A DNA stretch of 64,000 bases from Pseudoalteromonas ulvae UL12 (GTDB taxonomy: Bacteria > Pseudomonadota > Gammaproteobacteria > Enterobacterales > Alteromonadaceae): contig NZ_AQHJ01000034.1 in NCBI RefSeq assembly GCF_014925405.1, forward strand, positions 248,001-312,000, given 5' to 3'. Shown here one piece after another: positions 23,501 through 33,239 of the stretch. A program made the position numbers and the translations under genes. The first letter of the stretch is position 1. The number at the start of each line of letters is the position of its first letter. The notes beneath the pieces were generated by a model that made no database searches, was not told the DNA's origin, and was given only the letters and a program-made list of their open reading frames with translations.

Positions 23501-24406
23501 ATGAAACTTGGTGTTTGTTCAGCCTTATTTATTCTCACTTCTTTATCGTCAGCCGTTAGTGTTGATGCGCACCAGCAAATAGGTGTGGCTCATGCCGACA
23601 CAGTGCGTGTCAGTAAAGATGCATATCAAGGTTTTGTTTATCCAAATAATGCTCAAAATGCGGTGAGCTTAAGCTTTGATGATGCACGGGTAAGTCAAGT
23701 TGATATTGGTTTGCCAATTTTGGATAAATACGGAGTGAAAGCTACTTTTTATGTGGTTCCTAATGCGGTTGAAGAGCGTTTGGCTGGCTGGCAACAAGCA
23801 GCAAAAAACGGACATGAAATAGCGAATCACACTGCTAATCATGTCTGTAGTGGAAACTTTGAATGGCTCAGACAAAAAGGCCTTGGCTTGGAGCAAATCG
23901 ATTTAAATTGGCTTGCTGAAGATATGGATATCACCAGCCGTTATATTGAAGAAAAACTCGCTGTTAAAGCGACAGGGTTTGCTTATCCGTGTGGCCATAC
24001 ATTTGTTGGGCAGGGTGAAAAAACACAAAGCTACGTCCCTCTAGTCGCAGAAAAATTTAACGTAGGGCGTACTTGGAATGATGAAACGGGTAATAATCCA
24101 AATTATGTTGATATGGCGCAAGTGGCTGCAATCCGAATGGACGGAATGAGCTTTGAGCAACTGGTTGAGATGATTGAATTCATGCGTGTGAATAACTCGT
24201 GGATTGTCTTGGCTGGTCATGAAGTAGGGAAAAGTGGCTGGTATACCGTTGATGAGCAAGTGTTAGTTCAATTAATTGCTTATTTTAACGACCCTAAAAA
24301 TGGTTATTGGCTTGATACAATCGATAATGTTGCCACGCATATTACGAAGCAGCGCGCACATAACTCAGAAAAACGTGATTCATCTCAACTGTCTAGTGGT
24401 GATTAA
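23501..24406 (+). CDS. Exported polysaccharide deacetylase-family protein (NodB domain)
   Basis: 301 residues with a signal peptide ending near SSAVSVDAHQ. The NodB motifs are SLSFDDARV (variant of TFDDG), a zinc-ligand pair in ANHTANHVC (HTANH for HSxxH), FAYPCGH and LAGHEVG. Metal ligands Asp and two His appear intact. It should remove acetyl groups from N-acetylated sugars in the periplasm or outside. Substrate unknown. It is followed at 51 bases by an aldose dehydrogenase gene, and the two exported sugar enzymes may be co-expressed. Confidence 0.85.
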   Translation: MKLGVCSALFILTSLSSAVSVDAHQQIGVAHADTVRVSKDAYQGFVYPNNAQNAVSLSFDDARVSQVDIGLPILDKYGVKATFYVVPNAVEERLAGWQQAAKNGHEIANHTANHVCSGNFEWLRQKGLGLEQIDLNWLAEDMDITSRYIEEKLAVKATGFAYPCGHTFVGQGEKTQSYVPLVAEKFNVGRTWNDETGNNPNYVDMAQVAAIRMDGMSFEQLVEMIEFMRVNNSWIVLAGHEVGKSGWYTVDEQVLVQLIAYFNDPKNGYWLDTIDNVATHITKQRAHNSEKRDSSQLSSGD

Positions 24407-24457
24407 TCAGTGTGCTAAAGTCGGGGTTTGTATTACTGATTTCACTTAGGAATGACT

Positions 24458-25600
24458 ATGAAAACCCCCACAATCTATCAAAAATCGGTTGTTTTGTTGG
24501 TAACTTCTTTTCTAAGTTGCGGCGCGTTTGCTGTCGACTACACGCAATTGCCTCAACAAGAAATTCGTTATGAAGCGCAATCAATGATCGACAACGTATC
24601 GATCCCTTGGGCCATGGTGCAGTTGCCAACAGGCCAGCTGCTAGTCAGTGATCGTAACGGTGAGTTGTTACTTCAAAGCAGTGATCAGCAAGGCATCCGC
24701 ATCAAAGGATTACCTAAGATTGATGTCAATGGCCAAGGTGGCTTGCTCGATTTAGCCTTACACCCAGAGTTTGAAAGCAACGGCTGGTTATATTTCACCT
24801 TTTCAAGCTCAGAAGGTAAGGGAGAGGGCAGCCACACTGCGTTAATGCGAGCAAAATTAGACAGCAAAAAAGCACAACTGACAGAGCTTCAGTTGTTATA
24901 TAAAGGCGAAGGGAATAGCAAAAAAGGCCAGCATTACGGCAGCCGAATTGCATTTGATAATCAAGGTTTTGTGTATTTTTCGATTGGCGATCGGGGTGCA
25001 CGTGATGTCAATCCGCAAGATTTAGCTCGAGATGGCGGCAAAATTTATCGTTTGCATGATGATGGTCGCATGCCGACAGATAATCCGTTTGTCAGTCAAG
25101 CGGGCGCTAAAAAAGCGGTATGGTCATATGGTCATCGTAATCCACAAGGTATGTGGTTTGATCAAACAACAAAGCAGCTTTGGGCGCACGAACATGGCCC
25201 CAAAGGTGGTGATGAGCTGAATCTTATCAAACCCGGACTTAACTATGGTTGGCCTGTCGTGAGTTATGGGGTCAATTACAGTGGCACTGAATTTACCGAT
25301 TTGACTGAAAAACAAGGGATGGAAAATCCAGTTCTGCAGTGGACACCCTCAATTGCCCCTTCAGATATGGCTTATGTAAATAGTGACAAATACCCGCAAT
25401 TAAAAGGCAAAGTGCTGTTAGCCTCAATGAAGTATTCGTTTTTAAGTGCACTTGAGATCGCACAAGGCAAGGTTGTAAGCCAAGACAAAGTATTTCAAGG
25501 CATTGGCCGAGTCAGAAGTATTTTACAAGGACATGATGGCTATATTTATATCGGCATTGATGGTCAAGGCGTGAAACGTTTGGTGATCCAAGCTCAGTAA
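24458..25600 (+). CDS. PQQ-dependent aldose sugar dehydrogenase
   Basis: 380 residues from ATG 24458, preferred to ATG 24452 because AGGA is at proper spacing. Signal peptide to about residue 27 (SCGAFA). The six-bladed propeller shows family marks IPWAMVQLPTGQLLVSDR, GGLLDLALHPEFESNGWLYF, GSRIAFDNQG, SYGHRNPQGM and HEHGPKGGDELN, as in YliI/Asd and soluble glucose dehydrogenase. It oxidises aldoses to lactones in the periplasm with PQQ. No PQQ biosynthesis genes are nearby. Confidence 0.9.
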   Translation: MKTPTIYQKSVVLLVTSFLSCGAFAVDYTQLPQQEIRYEAQSMIDNVSIPWAMVQLPTGQLLVSDRNGELLLQSSDQQGIRIKGLPKIDVNGQGGLLDLALHPEFESNGWLYFTFSSSEGKGEGSHTALMRAKLDSKKAQLTELQLLYKGEGNSKKGQHYGSRIAFDNQGFVYFSIGDRGARDVNPQDLARDGGKIYRLHDDGRMPTDNPFVSQAGAKKAVWSYGHRNPQGMWFDQTTKQLWAHEHGPKGGDELNLIKPGLNYGWPVVSYGVNYSGTEFTDLTEKQGMENPVLQWTPSIAPSDMAYVNSDKYPQLKGKVLLASMKYSFLSALEIAQGKVVSQDKVFQGIGRVRSILQGHDGYIYIGIDGQGVKRLVIQAQ

Positions 25601-25625
25601 CGATAATCTGAGACAAGTTAGCGCG

Positions 25626-25661
25626 AAAAAGGGTTGAATACACAGTATTCAGCCCTTTTTT
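25626..25661. terminator. Bidirectional terminator between convergent genes
   Basis: A long stem AAAGGGTTGAATAC / GTATTCAGCCCTTT with a short ACA-type loop and A/T runs on both sides. It lies between the sugar dehydrogenase and DUF2999 genes. Confidence 0.85.
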
Positions 25662-25668
25662 AATGCCA

Positions 25669-25929
25669 TTAATGTTTTTGGCTGTTTAACTTTTCTTTGG
25701 CTTCTTCGACTTTAGCAAAGTCGAGCCCAAGCTCTTCAACGGCTTCTTTGATTAAATTAGGTTGCGTCATCACTAAGCCCATCAGCTGTTGTAGTTTTTC
25801 AGGTGCGATCCCGAGCTGCTGAACTAATGTCATCGCCATAAATGGGTTTTCAGTAAAAGATTGAAACAGCTCGTGGGTTTGTTGCTCACTCACATTGTGC
25901 TCTTTCAAAATTGCAATAATCGGGTTCAT
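25669..25929 (-). CDS. DUF2999 family protein
   Basis: 86 residues, all helical, no membrane segment or signal. The sequence (MNPIIAILKEHNVSEQQTHE at the start, QLGIAPEKLQQLMGLVMTQP in the middle) matches my memory of DUF2999 proteins, which occur in Shewanella, Pseudoalteromonas and relatives. Function unknown. Single gene, with the terminator shared with its convergent neighbour. Confidence 0.75.
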   Translation of the reverse strand: MNPIIAILKEHNVSEQQTHELFQSFTENPFMAMTLVQQLGIAPEKLQQLMGLVMTQPNLIKEAVEELGLDFAKVEEAKEKLNSQKH

Positions 25930-26109
25930 AGTTGGCCTTGCTCTTAATGTTTAATACACAGATGTTTACTTAATATGGGCATGTTACACGGGTTTAAAGT
26001 CTTCGAGCTTATTTTAACGTGTACGCCTCTGATTGTGAGGTGTTCTGTGGTGTTTATGTGATTCTTTGTACTGAAATGGATTTAAGTTTTCTTTATATTT
26101 AATTTAAAC

Positions 26110-26128
26110 GATAGTTATTATCATTATT
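26110..26128 (+). promoter_or_regulatory. Fur box upstream of the imelysin/di-heme operon
   Basis: The 19-mer GATAGTTATTATCATTATT matches the classical Fur consensus GATAATGATAATCATTATC at 15 of 19 positions, counted by eye. It lies 76 bases before the first gene, and a second partial site (AATTATCATTT) follows at 26173-26183. It predicts induction under iron limitation. Confidence 0.8.
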
Positions 26129-26203
26129 GATCTGATTGTTATTACCGTGTAGCATCTGGCGCAAATAACATTAATTATCATTTAAATAATGAAAGGGAAC
26201 GCA

Positions 26204-27619
26204 ATGAATACAATGAAAAATATCGCACTTTCTTTAATTGCAGCAGCAGTCTTAGCTGGATGTGGCGGCGATGATGGCAAAGACGGTGTGGCAGGCGCAC
26301 AAGGTGTTGCAGGTCAAGATGGCGCTAACGGCACGAGTGTCTTTGTGACCACGCAAGATGTGATCAACACTAACGCACAACATGCGTATGCTGTGTATGC
26401 CGATTCATTGATTGCGGCGAAAGCATTAAAAGAACAGCTTGCAATATTTGTTGCCAACCCTACAGATTCAAACTTTACCTTAGCTAAACAATCATGGTTA
26501 GCGGCACGTGAACCGTACGGTCAATCTGAAGTCTTTCGTTTTCGCGAAGGGCCGATTGATAATTTAACTAAAGATGATGCGGGCAACTGGGTACTAGAGC
26601 CAGAAGCAGGCCCTGAGGGGGCAATTAATGCTTGGCCACTTGCAGAAGCCTTGATTGATTACACCCAAGATATGGATGGTTTACAAAATCCAGAAAACCC
26701 AAGCTCGCTCCCTGCTGGTGGCAATATTATCGCTGATATAACAAGCTTTCCTGTAATCGACAAAGCGACGATCCAAGCGCAGTTTGAGCGCGGTGATGAT
26801 GAAGCGAATGTGACCTCTGGATATCACGCCATTGAGTTTTTATTATGGGGTCAAGATTTAAACGCTGACGGTACTTATACAGCCAATCGTGATTATTCTG
26901 CTGGCTATCGTAAAGCCAGTGATTTTTATACGATTGAGAATCAAATGGGACAATGTACGTCTGGCGAAGCCGGTGCTGCCAATGAAATTTGTTTGCGCCG
27001 CGCTGAGTATTTACTAGCTGCAGCTGACTTGTTAATTGATGATTTAAAATCAGTTGTTGATGCGTGGACACCAGGCAGTGGCTTCCACTATGTTGCTTTT
27101 ACACAAGCAGAAACGCAAAAACAGTCTTTAGCTAAAATTTTAGAAGGAATGGGGCGCTTAAGTTACGGCGAATTGGCGGGCGAGCGCATGAGTATTGCCC
27201 TTCGTACTGACTCACAAGAAGATGAGCATTCATGTTTTTCAGATAATACGCACCGTGATATTTTCTTAAATGCCAAAGGGATTCAAAATGCCTTTAATGG
27301 CCAATACACTCGCTTTGATGGCGAAGTGTTACAAGGGGCCAGTGTTTACGATTTACTTGTGGTTGCAGGACACCCTGAACTTGCGAATAAATTACGCGGT
27401 GCACTTGAAGAAACTATGGCTAAAGCTGCAGTAATCGACACCACAGCTAAATTAGGGTATTCGTTTGATGTGCAAATTCAACAGCCTGAATTAAAAGGGG
27501 CTGTTACGCACACGATTGAAGCACTTAAAACACAAACTCAAGTTATTAAAGAAGTGATCGAAGCGCTTGAAGTCACGACAGGTGATCTTGAAGGTGATAC
27601 TGACGAGTTTGGCGGTTAA
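26204..27619 (+). CDS. Imelysin-family (peptidase M75) lipoprotein, iron-uptake associated
   Basis: 471 residues from ATG 26204 (AAGGGA upstream). Lipobox LAGC, then a short collagen-like tract (GKDGVAGAQGVAGQDGANGT), then the imelysin domain from about residue 50. The metal motif GxHxxE is intact in SGYHAIEFLLWGQDLN. The second repeat has HRDIFLNAKGIQNAFNG. Family knowledge: imelysins such as IrpA, ICMP and EfeO are iron-regulated periplasmic or outer-membrane proteins that handle iron. It is the first gene of a five-gene exported operon behind a Fur box. The Gly-x-x tract is probably a stalk that lifts the domain from the membrane. Confidence 0.88.
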   Translation: MNTMKNIALSLIAAAVLAGCGGDDGKDGVAGAQGVAGQDGANGTSVFVTTQDVINTNAQHAYAVYADSLIAAKALKEQLAIFVANPTDSNFTLAKQSWLAAREPYGQSEVFRFREGPIDNLTKDDAGNWVLEPEAGPEGAINAWPLAEALIDYTQDMDGLQNPENPSSLPAGGNIIADITSFPVIDKATIQAQFERGDDEANVTSGYHAIEFLLWGQDLNADGTYTANRDYSAGYRKASDFYTIENQMGQCTSGEAGAANEICLRRAEYLLAAADLLIDDLKSVVDAWTPGSGFHYVAFTQAETQKQSLAKILEGMGRLSYGELAGERMSIALRTDSQEDEHSCFSDNTHRDIFLNAKGIQNAFNGQYTRFDGEVLQGASVYDLLVVAGHPELANKLRGALEETMAKAAVIDTTAKLGYSFDVQIQQPELKGAVTHTIEALKTQTQVIKEVIEALEVTTGDLEGDTDEFGG

Positions 27620-27636
27620 TCCTAGCTTGCATATTT

Positions 27637-27662
27637 AGCCCATCCATTTGGATGGGCTTTTT
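27637..27662 (+). terminator. Intra-operon terminator/attenuator after the first imelysin gene
   Basis: Perfect nine-base stem AGCCCATCC / GGATGGGCT with ATTT loop and TTTTT tail, 18 bases after the imelysin stop and 67 bases before the next start. It probably reduces transcription of the downstream four genes relative to the first. Confidence 0.85.
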
Positions 27663-27728
27663 GCGTTTATTGGAAAGGTTAAGCGAATTAAGTTAAATGG
27701 GTTATTTTTCATCTTGCGTGGGGCGACA

Positions 27729-29387
27729 ATGAAAAAGCAGTTTTGTGTAGTAAGTTGTGTTGTGTGGTTAGTGGCGTGTGGTGGTGGAGGTAATGAGCAA
27801 AAAACAGAAGTGATCCCTCCTGTGACTCCTCCTAGTGTGGTGATGCCGGGTCAACCTGACGATGGTTTAGCTGCGCTTAGCCCTATCACACCTGATAATG
27901 TTGAGCATTTAGCGGGTGGGGACGTCACCACCATAGTCAGCAATCAAGATGCGTTTAGTCAGTCAGCTCCCGCAATCCGTAGTGACTTTGAACTCGATGG
28001 TGTGTTTAAGTCTGGCGATCATTTATTTCGGGGAGTGCATGCAGGGCAAGGGCCACTTTTTAATAACCCGACTTGCCAAGGCTGCCATATTAAAGATGGC
28101 CGCGGTGAGGTACCAAGTCACCCTTCAGAGGCAATGAGCAGTATGTTTTTGCGGATCAGCGATGCGCAAGGAAATGCGGATCCTATCTATGGCGATCAAA
28201 TTCAGACATTTGGCTTAAAAACAGGTCAATCACAAGGCTTGTTACCTAAGCACAGAGGGGCGATAGAAGAAGGTATTGCCTATGGCGAGGCGTATGCGTG
28301 GGTTGAATATAAGTTAATCGAAGGAGTGTTTGATGATGGCACGCCTTATCAGTTACGCCAACCAACGTATAAAGTAAAAGACTTATCTTATGGTGATTTT
28401 AATCCAGATGTGCGGTTATCACCTCGGGTCACTCCAAGCATTTTTGGCGCAGGTTTGTTAGAAGCCATTCCTGAAGCGTCAATTCTCAGTTATGCCGATG
28501 CAGATGATGTGAATAAAGATGGGATTTCTGGTCGAGCTGTGTTTGTTACTGAGCCGATTTCTTTACAGTCGAAGTTAGCGCGCTTTGGTTATAAGGCTGT
28601 GACAGCCTCAGTGTTGCAGCAAATATCAGGCGCTTATCGCGGTGATATGGGGATCACTAATGTGGTCGCGACGCAAGAATCGTGTACTGACTTACAACCA
28701 GCTTGTATTGAGCAAGCCGCTCAAGAACAAGATAAAGAGCAAGATGGATTGGATTTAAGTGCTTTAGCGTTAGCGCAAGTTGAGTTTTACAATCGTTTAT
28801 TGGCTGTACCAATGCGACGAGGATTTGATAGCAATAGCCAAAGTTGGCAAGCGGATGTGTTGGCTGGCCGCACTCTCTTTTTTAATGCGCAATGTGCCAG
28901 TTGCCATATTCCGCGACATAAAACCGGCGAAGCGCAAGGAAGCTTACTCGGTGATGCGGGTTTACTCGATTTGGCTGACAGCCGCACACCGATTGCAGCC
29001 TTAAGCAATCAAGTTATTTATCCCTATACTGACTTACTTTTGCACGACATGGGGGGAGCTTGTGAGCTTATAGCGCGAGAAACAGCGCAAGGAGAGGCGT
29101 GTGATGACGGCGCGCAATGTTATTGGGTACAACGATGTCAGGGACTTGCAGATGATCGCCCAGAAGGCAGTGCATCAGGCACAGAATGGAAAACACCACC
29201 ACTTTGGGGCCTAGGTTTAGTAAAAACAGTTAATCCAAGAGCGACTTTTTTACATGATGGCCGAGCTCGCTCAATCAGTGAGGCTGTGTTGTGGCATGGT
29301 GGAGAAGCAAGCGCGGCAAAAGATAACTTCAAAGCGATGACTTTAACTGAGCGTGATCAGTTACTGACATTTTTAAATTCGCTATAA
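27729..29387 (+). CDS. Di-heme oxidoreductase, DUF1111 (lipoprotein) 1
   Basis: 552 residues from ATG 27729 (GGGGCGA precedes). Lipobox VACG after residue about 15. Two CxxCH heme c sites: TCQGCHIKDGRG and QCASCHIPRH. DGTPYQLRQPTY, RVTPSIFGAGLLEAIPE and FLHDGRARSISEAVLWHGGEA are the DUF1111/DHOR signatures. It is related to the MauG/CcpA peroxidase superfamily, and members accompany imelysins. A Cys-rich insert (GGACELIARETAQGEACDDG and on) is absent from the second paralog. Proposed to change the redox state of iron or an imelysin partner in the periplasm. Confidence 0.88.
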   Translation: MKKQFCVVSCVVWLVACGGGGNEQKTEVIPPVTPPSVVMPGQPDDGLAALSPITPDNVEHLAGGDVTTIVSNQDAFSQSAPAIRSDFELDGVFKSGDHLFRGVHAGQGPLFNNPTCQGCHIKDGRGEVPSHPSEAMSSMFLRISDAQGNADPIYGDQIQTFGLKTGQSQGLLPKHRGAIEEGIAYGEAYAWVEYKLIEGVFDDGTPYQLRQPTYKVKDLSYGDFNPDVRLSPRVTPSIFGAGLLEAIPEASILSYADADDVNKDGISGRAVFVTEPISLQSKLARFGYKAVTASVLQQISGAYRGDMGITNVVATQESCTDLQPACIEQAAQEQDKEQDGLDLSALALAQVEFYNRLLAVPMRRGFDSNSQSWQADVLAGRTLFFNAQCASCHIPRHKTGEAQGSLLGDAGLLDLADSRTPIAALSNQVIYPYTDLLLHDMGGACELIARETAQGEACDDGAQCYWVQRCQGLADDRPEGSASGTEWKTPPLWGLGLVKTVNPRATFLHDGRARSISEAVLWHGGEASAAKDNFKAMTLTERDQLLTFLNSL

Positions 29388-29392
29388 CAGTC

Positions 29393-30796
29393 ATGATTAA
29401 AAAATATAGTTTACTCGTTCTTATCACTTGGTTGTGCGCCTGCACCGATGCCTCAAAAGCCCCTGAATTTTCTGATTCAGAATTACGCCCGGGTGGCGAG
29501 GCAACCTTAAAAAGGGTCAATACCCGAACATTTATTCATCCGTCTGGCAATCTTTCCATTGATCATGAATTGGAGTTTTGGGATGGACTGTCTTTTTTTC
29601 GTGATCCATGGGTGGCTTCACCTGCCATAACGGCAGATAGAGATGGCCTTGGGCCTTTGTATAATGCTCGTTCGTGTAAGGCATGTCATAGCCGAGGAGG
29701 TCGCGGTCGGTTGGTTACAGAAGGTGTGTCGAGTCCGATGGCGTTATTGTTTCGGTTAGGGCATGGCGAGCAACAGCGACCCGATCCTATTTATGGTGCT
29801 CAGTTGCAGACATTTGCGGTGCTCACCCCGACAAATTCACCTAAATTACAGGCTGAAGGACAAGTTGAATTGCAGTATGAATTCATTGAAGGGCAGTTTG
29901 CTGATGGTACGCGTTATCAATTACGTAAACCGAGTTATCGGATCGTTAATTTGAGTCAGGGAGAGCTGCATCAAGAAACGCAGATATCGCCTCGTTATGC
30001 GCCGGCAATTTATGGCATGGGATTGTTAGATGCGATAGATACACAGGATTTGCTCAGCCTTGAAGATGAGTTCGATAGCAATAATGATGGAATTAGCGGC
30101 CGCTATAATCGTGTACCAGATGTACTGACGGGCGAGATGTCAGTCGGGCGATTTGGCTTTAAAGGTTTGCACCCTACGTTGAATCAGCAAATTGCTGGTG
30201 CGTTTGTTAATGATATTGGGATTACTAATCCGTACTTTCGTAAAGAAACCTGCCAATCAACTCAGCTGGCTTGTTTAGCTGAAGCAAAGCGAGTTAAAGG
30301 GGAGGAGCAGCCTGAAATACCCACTAAGTTGTTGCAAACCACAGAATTTATGAGTGCTCAATTAGCAGTCCAGCCTACTCGAAATTTAAAAAGTGCCGAA
30401 GCCCAGTCCGGGCGAGAAATTTTTTATCAACTCGGTTGTCACCTTTGTCATCAGCCTCGCTTTAAGACGCGGGTGGACTATTCATTACCCGAATTAGCAG
30501 GGCAAGTGATTTGGCCTTACACCGATTTGGCATTGCATGATATGGGAGAAGAGTTAGCGGATGGTAAGCGTGAGCATTTGGCAAATGGCCGAGAATGGCG
30601 CACAGCGCCACTTTGGGGAATTGGCTTACAGCATCGAATTCAAGGCTATCAGGCATATTTACATGATGGTCGAGCACGAACCATCAATGAAGCCATTTTA
30701 TGGCACGGCGGTGAAGCAAAAACATCTCAAGAGAAATATTTAGCCTTATCAGCAAGCGAGCGCCAAGCGTTACTTTTTTTCTTAACACAAATTTAA
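29393..30796 (+). CDS. Di-heme oxidoreductase, DUF1111 (lipoprotein) 2
   Basis: 467 residues, starting five bases after the first DUF1111 gene. Lipobox LCAC near residue 17. Two heme c sites SCKACHSRGGRG and GCHLCHQPRF. It shares DGTRYQLRKPSYR, RYAPAIYGMGLLDAID and YLHDGRARTINEAILWHGGEA with the first copy, so the pair arose by tandem duplication. It lacks the Cys-rich insert and about 85 residues of the first. Same pathway as above: periplasmic redox chemistry linked to imelysin-dependent iron handling. Confidence 0.88.
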   Translation: MIKKYSLLVLITWLCACTDASKAPEFSDSELRPGGEATLKRVNTRTFIHPSGNLSIDHELEFWDGLSFFRDPWVASPAITADRDGLGPLYNARSCKACHSRGGRGRLVTEGVSSPMALLFRLGHGEQQRPDPIYGAQLQTFAVLTPTNSPKLQAEGQVELQYEFIEGQFADGTRYQLRKPSYRIVNLSQGELHQETQISPRYAPAIYGMGLLDAIDTQDLLSLEDEFDSNNDGISGRYNRVPDVLTGEMSVGRFGFKGLHPTLNQQIAGAFVNDIGITNPYFRKETCQSTQLACLAEAKRVKGEEQPEIPTKLLQTTEFMSAQLAVQPTRNLKSAEAQSGREIFYQLGCHLCHQPRFKTRVDYSLPELAGQVIWPYTDLALHDMGEELADGKREHLANGREWRTAPLWGIGLQHRIQGYQAYLHDGRARTINEAILWHGGEAKTSQEKYLALSASERQALLFFLTQI

Positions 30797-30817
30797 TCAG
30801 TTTTGACAGGAACCAAT

Positions 30818-31954
30818 ATGAACAAATACCTATGTGTGATGCTGAGCGCATCATTATTAACGGCATGCGGCGGTGGGAGCAAGCAAAGTACCCCTGTGGT
30901 CGTTGAGCCTCCCCCTGTTGTGGTTAAAACAAACGAACAAGCGATGAGTGCGATACTAACGGACTTAGCCGATAAAGTGATTATTCCTGACTATCAGCAA
31001 TTTCAGCAGCGCAGTGAAGCATTTGAAGTGGCTTCGACGCAGTTTTGCTCGCTGAGTCAAGCAAACCAAAGCGATTTGACAGCATTACAACAAAGTTGGT
31101 TAGCGCTAAATGCAGCTTGGCATGCAACTCGTGCGACAAAGTTGGGCCCGGTATTTAAGCAATTTCGCTATTCACGTTTGCAAACTTGGCCAGACAACAA
31201 TGCAGCTGTTTCGCGAGGAGTGGCAACGCTTTTAGCCTCTGATAATTTAACTGCACAGGTTGTGGCCAATACTCAAGATGGTGCTCAGGGCTTACCTGCC
31301 TTAGAGTATTTAATTTTTGCTGAGCAATCAGAGAATAGCTTGCTCAATGCCACAGATAAAGCGAAGCGTTGTTTAGCTGTCATGGCTATTGCTGCCAATG
31401 TGACGCAACTGAGTACTGAACTCGTGACTGGCTGGCAAACTGAAGGAGACAACTTTCGTGCTCAATACGTCGCTGGTAACGGTGATTTTGTATCAACCAA
31501 AGATGCACTAGAAGAGCAGCTCACAAATTGGTTTGAATTAGTCGAAATAATTACGGATAACAAAATTGCTGAACCGCTAGATCTGTTATCGCCAGGGGTA
31601 ATAACCAATGCTGAGCAATATCGCAGTCAAAGCTCGCTTATGAATATTGAACAAAATTTGCTGTCATTACAGCGCATTTACTTAGGTGGCCAGGGATATG
31701 GTTTTGATGATTATTTAGCAGAAATTTATCAGGCGCAGACTCTTGATAACGCAATCAAAGAAGCATTTAGCGGCGTTTTTACCACTTTGAATGATGTTAA
31801 TGATGTGCTTGAAGTGGCCATCACAACCGATGACGGGCGCAGCCAATTAGTAGCGCTCAGTAACAAAATTAAGGCGCTGCGCACCATTATGGCCAGTGAT
31901 TTTGTGCAAACAACGGGTCTTAATCCAAGCTTTAACTCTAATGACGGGGATTAA
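30818..31954 (+). CDS. Imelysin-family lipoprotein 2 with altered metal motif
   Basis: 378 residues from ATG 30818 (AGGA upstream). Lipobox LTAC. Imelysin domain with AWHATRATKLGPVFKQFRYSR and LPALEYLIFAEQSEN. At the GxHxxE site the sequence is GLPALE, so the metal-binding His is Pro; the first imelysin of the operon keeps the His. This split between a His-containing and a His-lacking imelysin recurs, as I recall, in such operons and suggests a structural or partner role for the second. It follows the second DUF1111 gene by 21 bases. Confidence 0.85.
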   Translation: MNKYLCVMLSASLLTACGGGSKQSTPVVVEPPPVVVKTNEQAMSAILTDLADKVIIPDYQQFQQRSEAFEVASTQFCSLSQANQSDLTALQQSWLALNAAWHATRATKLGPVFKQFRYSRLQTWPDNNAAVSRGVATLLASDNLTAQVVANTQDGAQGLPALEYLIFAEQSENSLLNATDKAKRCLAVMAIAANVTQLSTELVTGWQTEGDNFRAQYVAGNGDFVSTKDALEEQLTNWFELVEIITDNKIAEPLDLLSPGVITNAEQYRSQSSLMNIEQNLLSLQRIYLGGQGYGFDDYLAEIYQAQTLDNAIKEAFSGVFTTLNDVNDVLEVAITTDDGRSQLVALSNKIKALRTIMASDFVQTTGLNPSFNSNDGD

Positions 31955-31955
31955 T

Positions 31956-33056
31956 ATGGTCGCTCTTTCGCGGCGTCGGTTTTGCCAATCAATAGCCGGT
32001 TTTGCTGGAATGATGATGTTGCCAAGCTGTTCATTGCAACAACGGGAAGAGCAGTTTGTTAGTGCTTACACCAATTCGCAAGGGCGACATTTTGTAGCTC
32101 GATTTAATCACCAAGCCAAGGTGCTCGCGCAAGTTGAGCTCCCGCTTCGTGGTCACGATATGGCGGTATCGCACACTGAATCTGGGCGCGTTTTGGTGTT
32201 TTCTCGGCGCCCAGGAAACTACATATTTGATGTTGATTTGAGTCGTGGCCATCTTAATCAAGTTATAAAAGCGAATGCTGGTCGTCACTTTTTCGGCCAT
32301 GGTGTTTTTAGCCCTGATGGGCTACGACTTTTTACGACCGAAAATGATTATGACACTCAAACGGGCAAGGTTGTGGCTCGAGATGCGCAATCTTTGCAGG
32401 TGATTAATGAATTTGACAGTGGTGGAATTGGCCCACATCAGCTGGCGTGGTTAAATGATGGTCAAACTTTAGTGGTGGCCAATGGTGGGATTGCCACCCA
32501 CCCTGATACGCCACGCAAAAAACTCAACTTAACAACCATGGCACCCAATCTTACTTATTTGGACGGTGTTAGTGGCGCAATCTTACAGCAGTTTTCTCCC
32601 CCTCATCATCAATTGAGTATTCGGCATTTAGCGGTCAATCAAGACAATAAAGTGGTAATTGGCATGCAGTTTCAAGGCGAACTCAGTGATATTAATCCGC
32701 TGGTGTTTACCCAACAAGGAAGTGGGCCGATCACAGCGTGCACTTCTTCAGTCGATGTTTGGCAAAAAATGAACCAGTATACGGCCAGTGTCAGTATTGA
32801 TTTGGCGGCAAATATTGCAGCGGTCAGTTGCCCACGTGGTGGCTTTGTAAGTTTTTGGGATCTTAATCAAGACCTTCTGATTGATGAGTTTTCAATAAGA
32901 GACTGTGCAGGTATTTGCGTGACAAAAAACGGGTTTGTATTGAGTAACGGCAAAGGAGCGATACAGCAGGTTGCGCCTTTTTCGAGTAGTGCGTTGTCGC
33001 ATTTTGAAGCTTCTGGGCACAAGTGGGACAATCATATGGTGAATTGGTTAAGTTAA
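31956..33056 (+). CDS. DUF1513 beta-propeller protein with Tat-like signal
   Basis: 366 residues from ATG 31956, chosen because GGGGA precedes it and it starts one base after the imelysin stop. The N-terminus SRRRFCQSIAGFAGMMMLPSC has a twin-arginine pattern and a lipobox-like end. The rest is DUF1513, a YVTN-type propeller (GRHFFGHGVFSPDGLRLF; GGIGPHQLAWLNDGQTLVVANGG). It is the last member of the iron operon and always exported. Probably a scaffold or iron-binding partner; molecular role not established. Confidence 0.85.
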   Translation: MVALSRRRFCQSIAGFAGMMMLPSCSLQQREEQFVSAYTNSQGRHFVARFNHQAKVLAQVELPLRGHDMAVSHTESGRVLVFSRRPGNYIFDVDLSRGHLNQVIKANAGRHFFGHGVFSPDGLRLFTTENDYDTQTGKVVARDAQSLQVINEFDSGGIGPHQLAWLNDGQTLVVANGGIATHPDTPRKKLNLTTMAPNLTYLDGVSGAILQQFSPPHHQLSIRHLAVNQDNKVVIGMQFQGELSDINPLVFTQQGSGPITACTSSVDVWQKMNQYTASVSIDLAANIAAVSCPRGGFVSFWDLNQDLLIDEFSIRDCAGICVTKNGFVLSNGKGAIQQVAPFSSSALSHFEASGHKWDNHMVNWLS

Positions 33057-33239
33057 CGCTCAATACTCATGTCCTTTTAAATCCACACTTTGACATTTTT
33101 GTGCAAAAGCGATGAATAAGCATTTAAAAACTTTAACTTTCTTCGCTACATGTTAACTGGTAGGATTTGTTAATCTTCGCCTAGTTTAACCAAGCAGGTT
33201 AGAATAGCGTTCAAATTTTTAATTGGTGTAATAAGAGTA

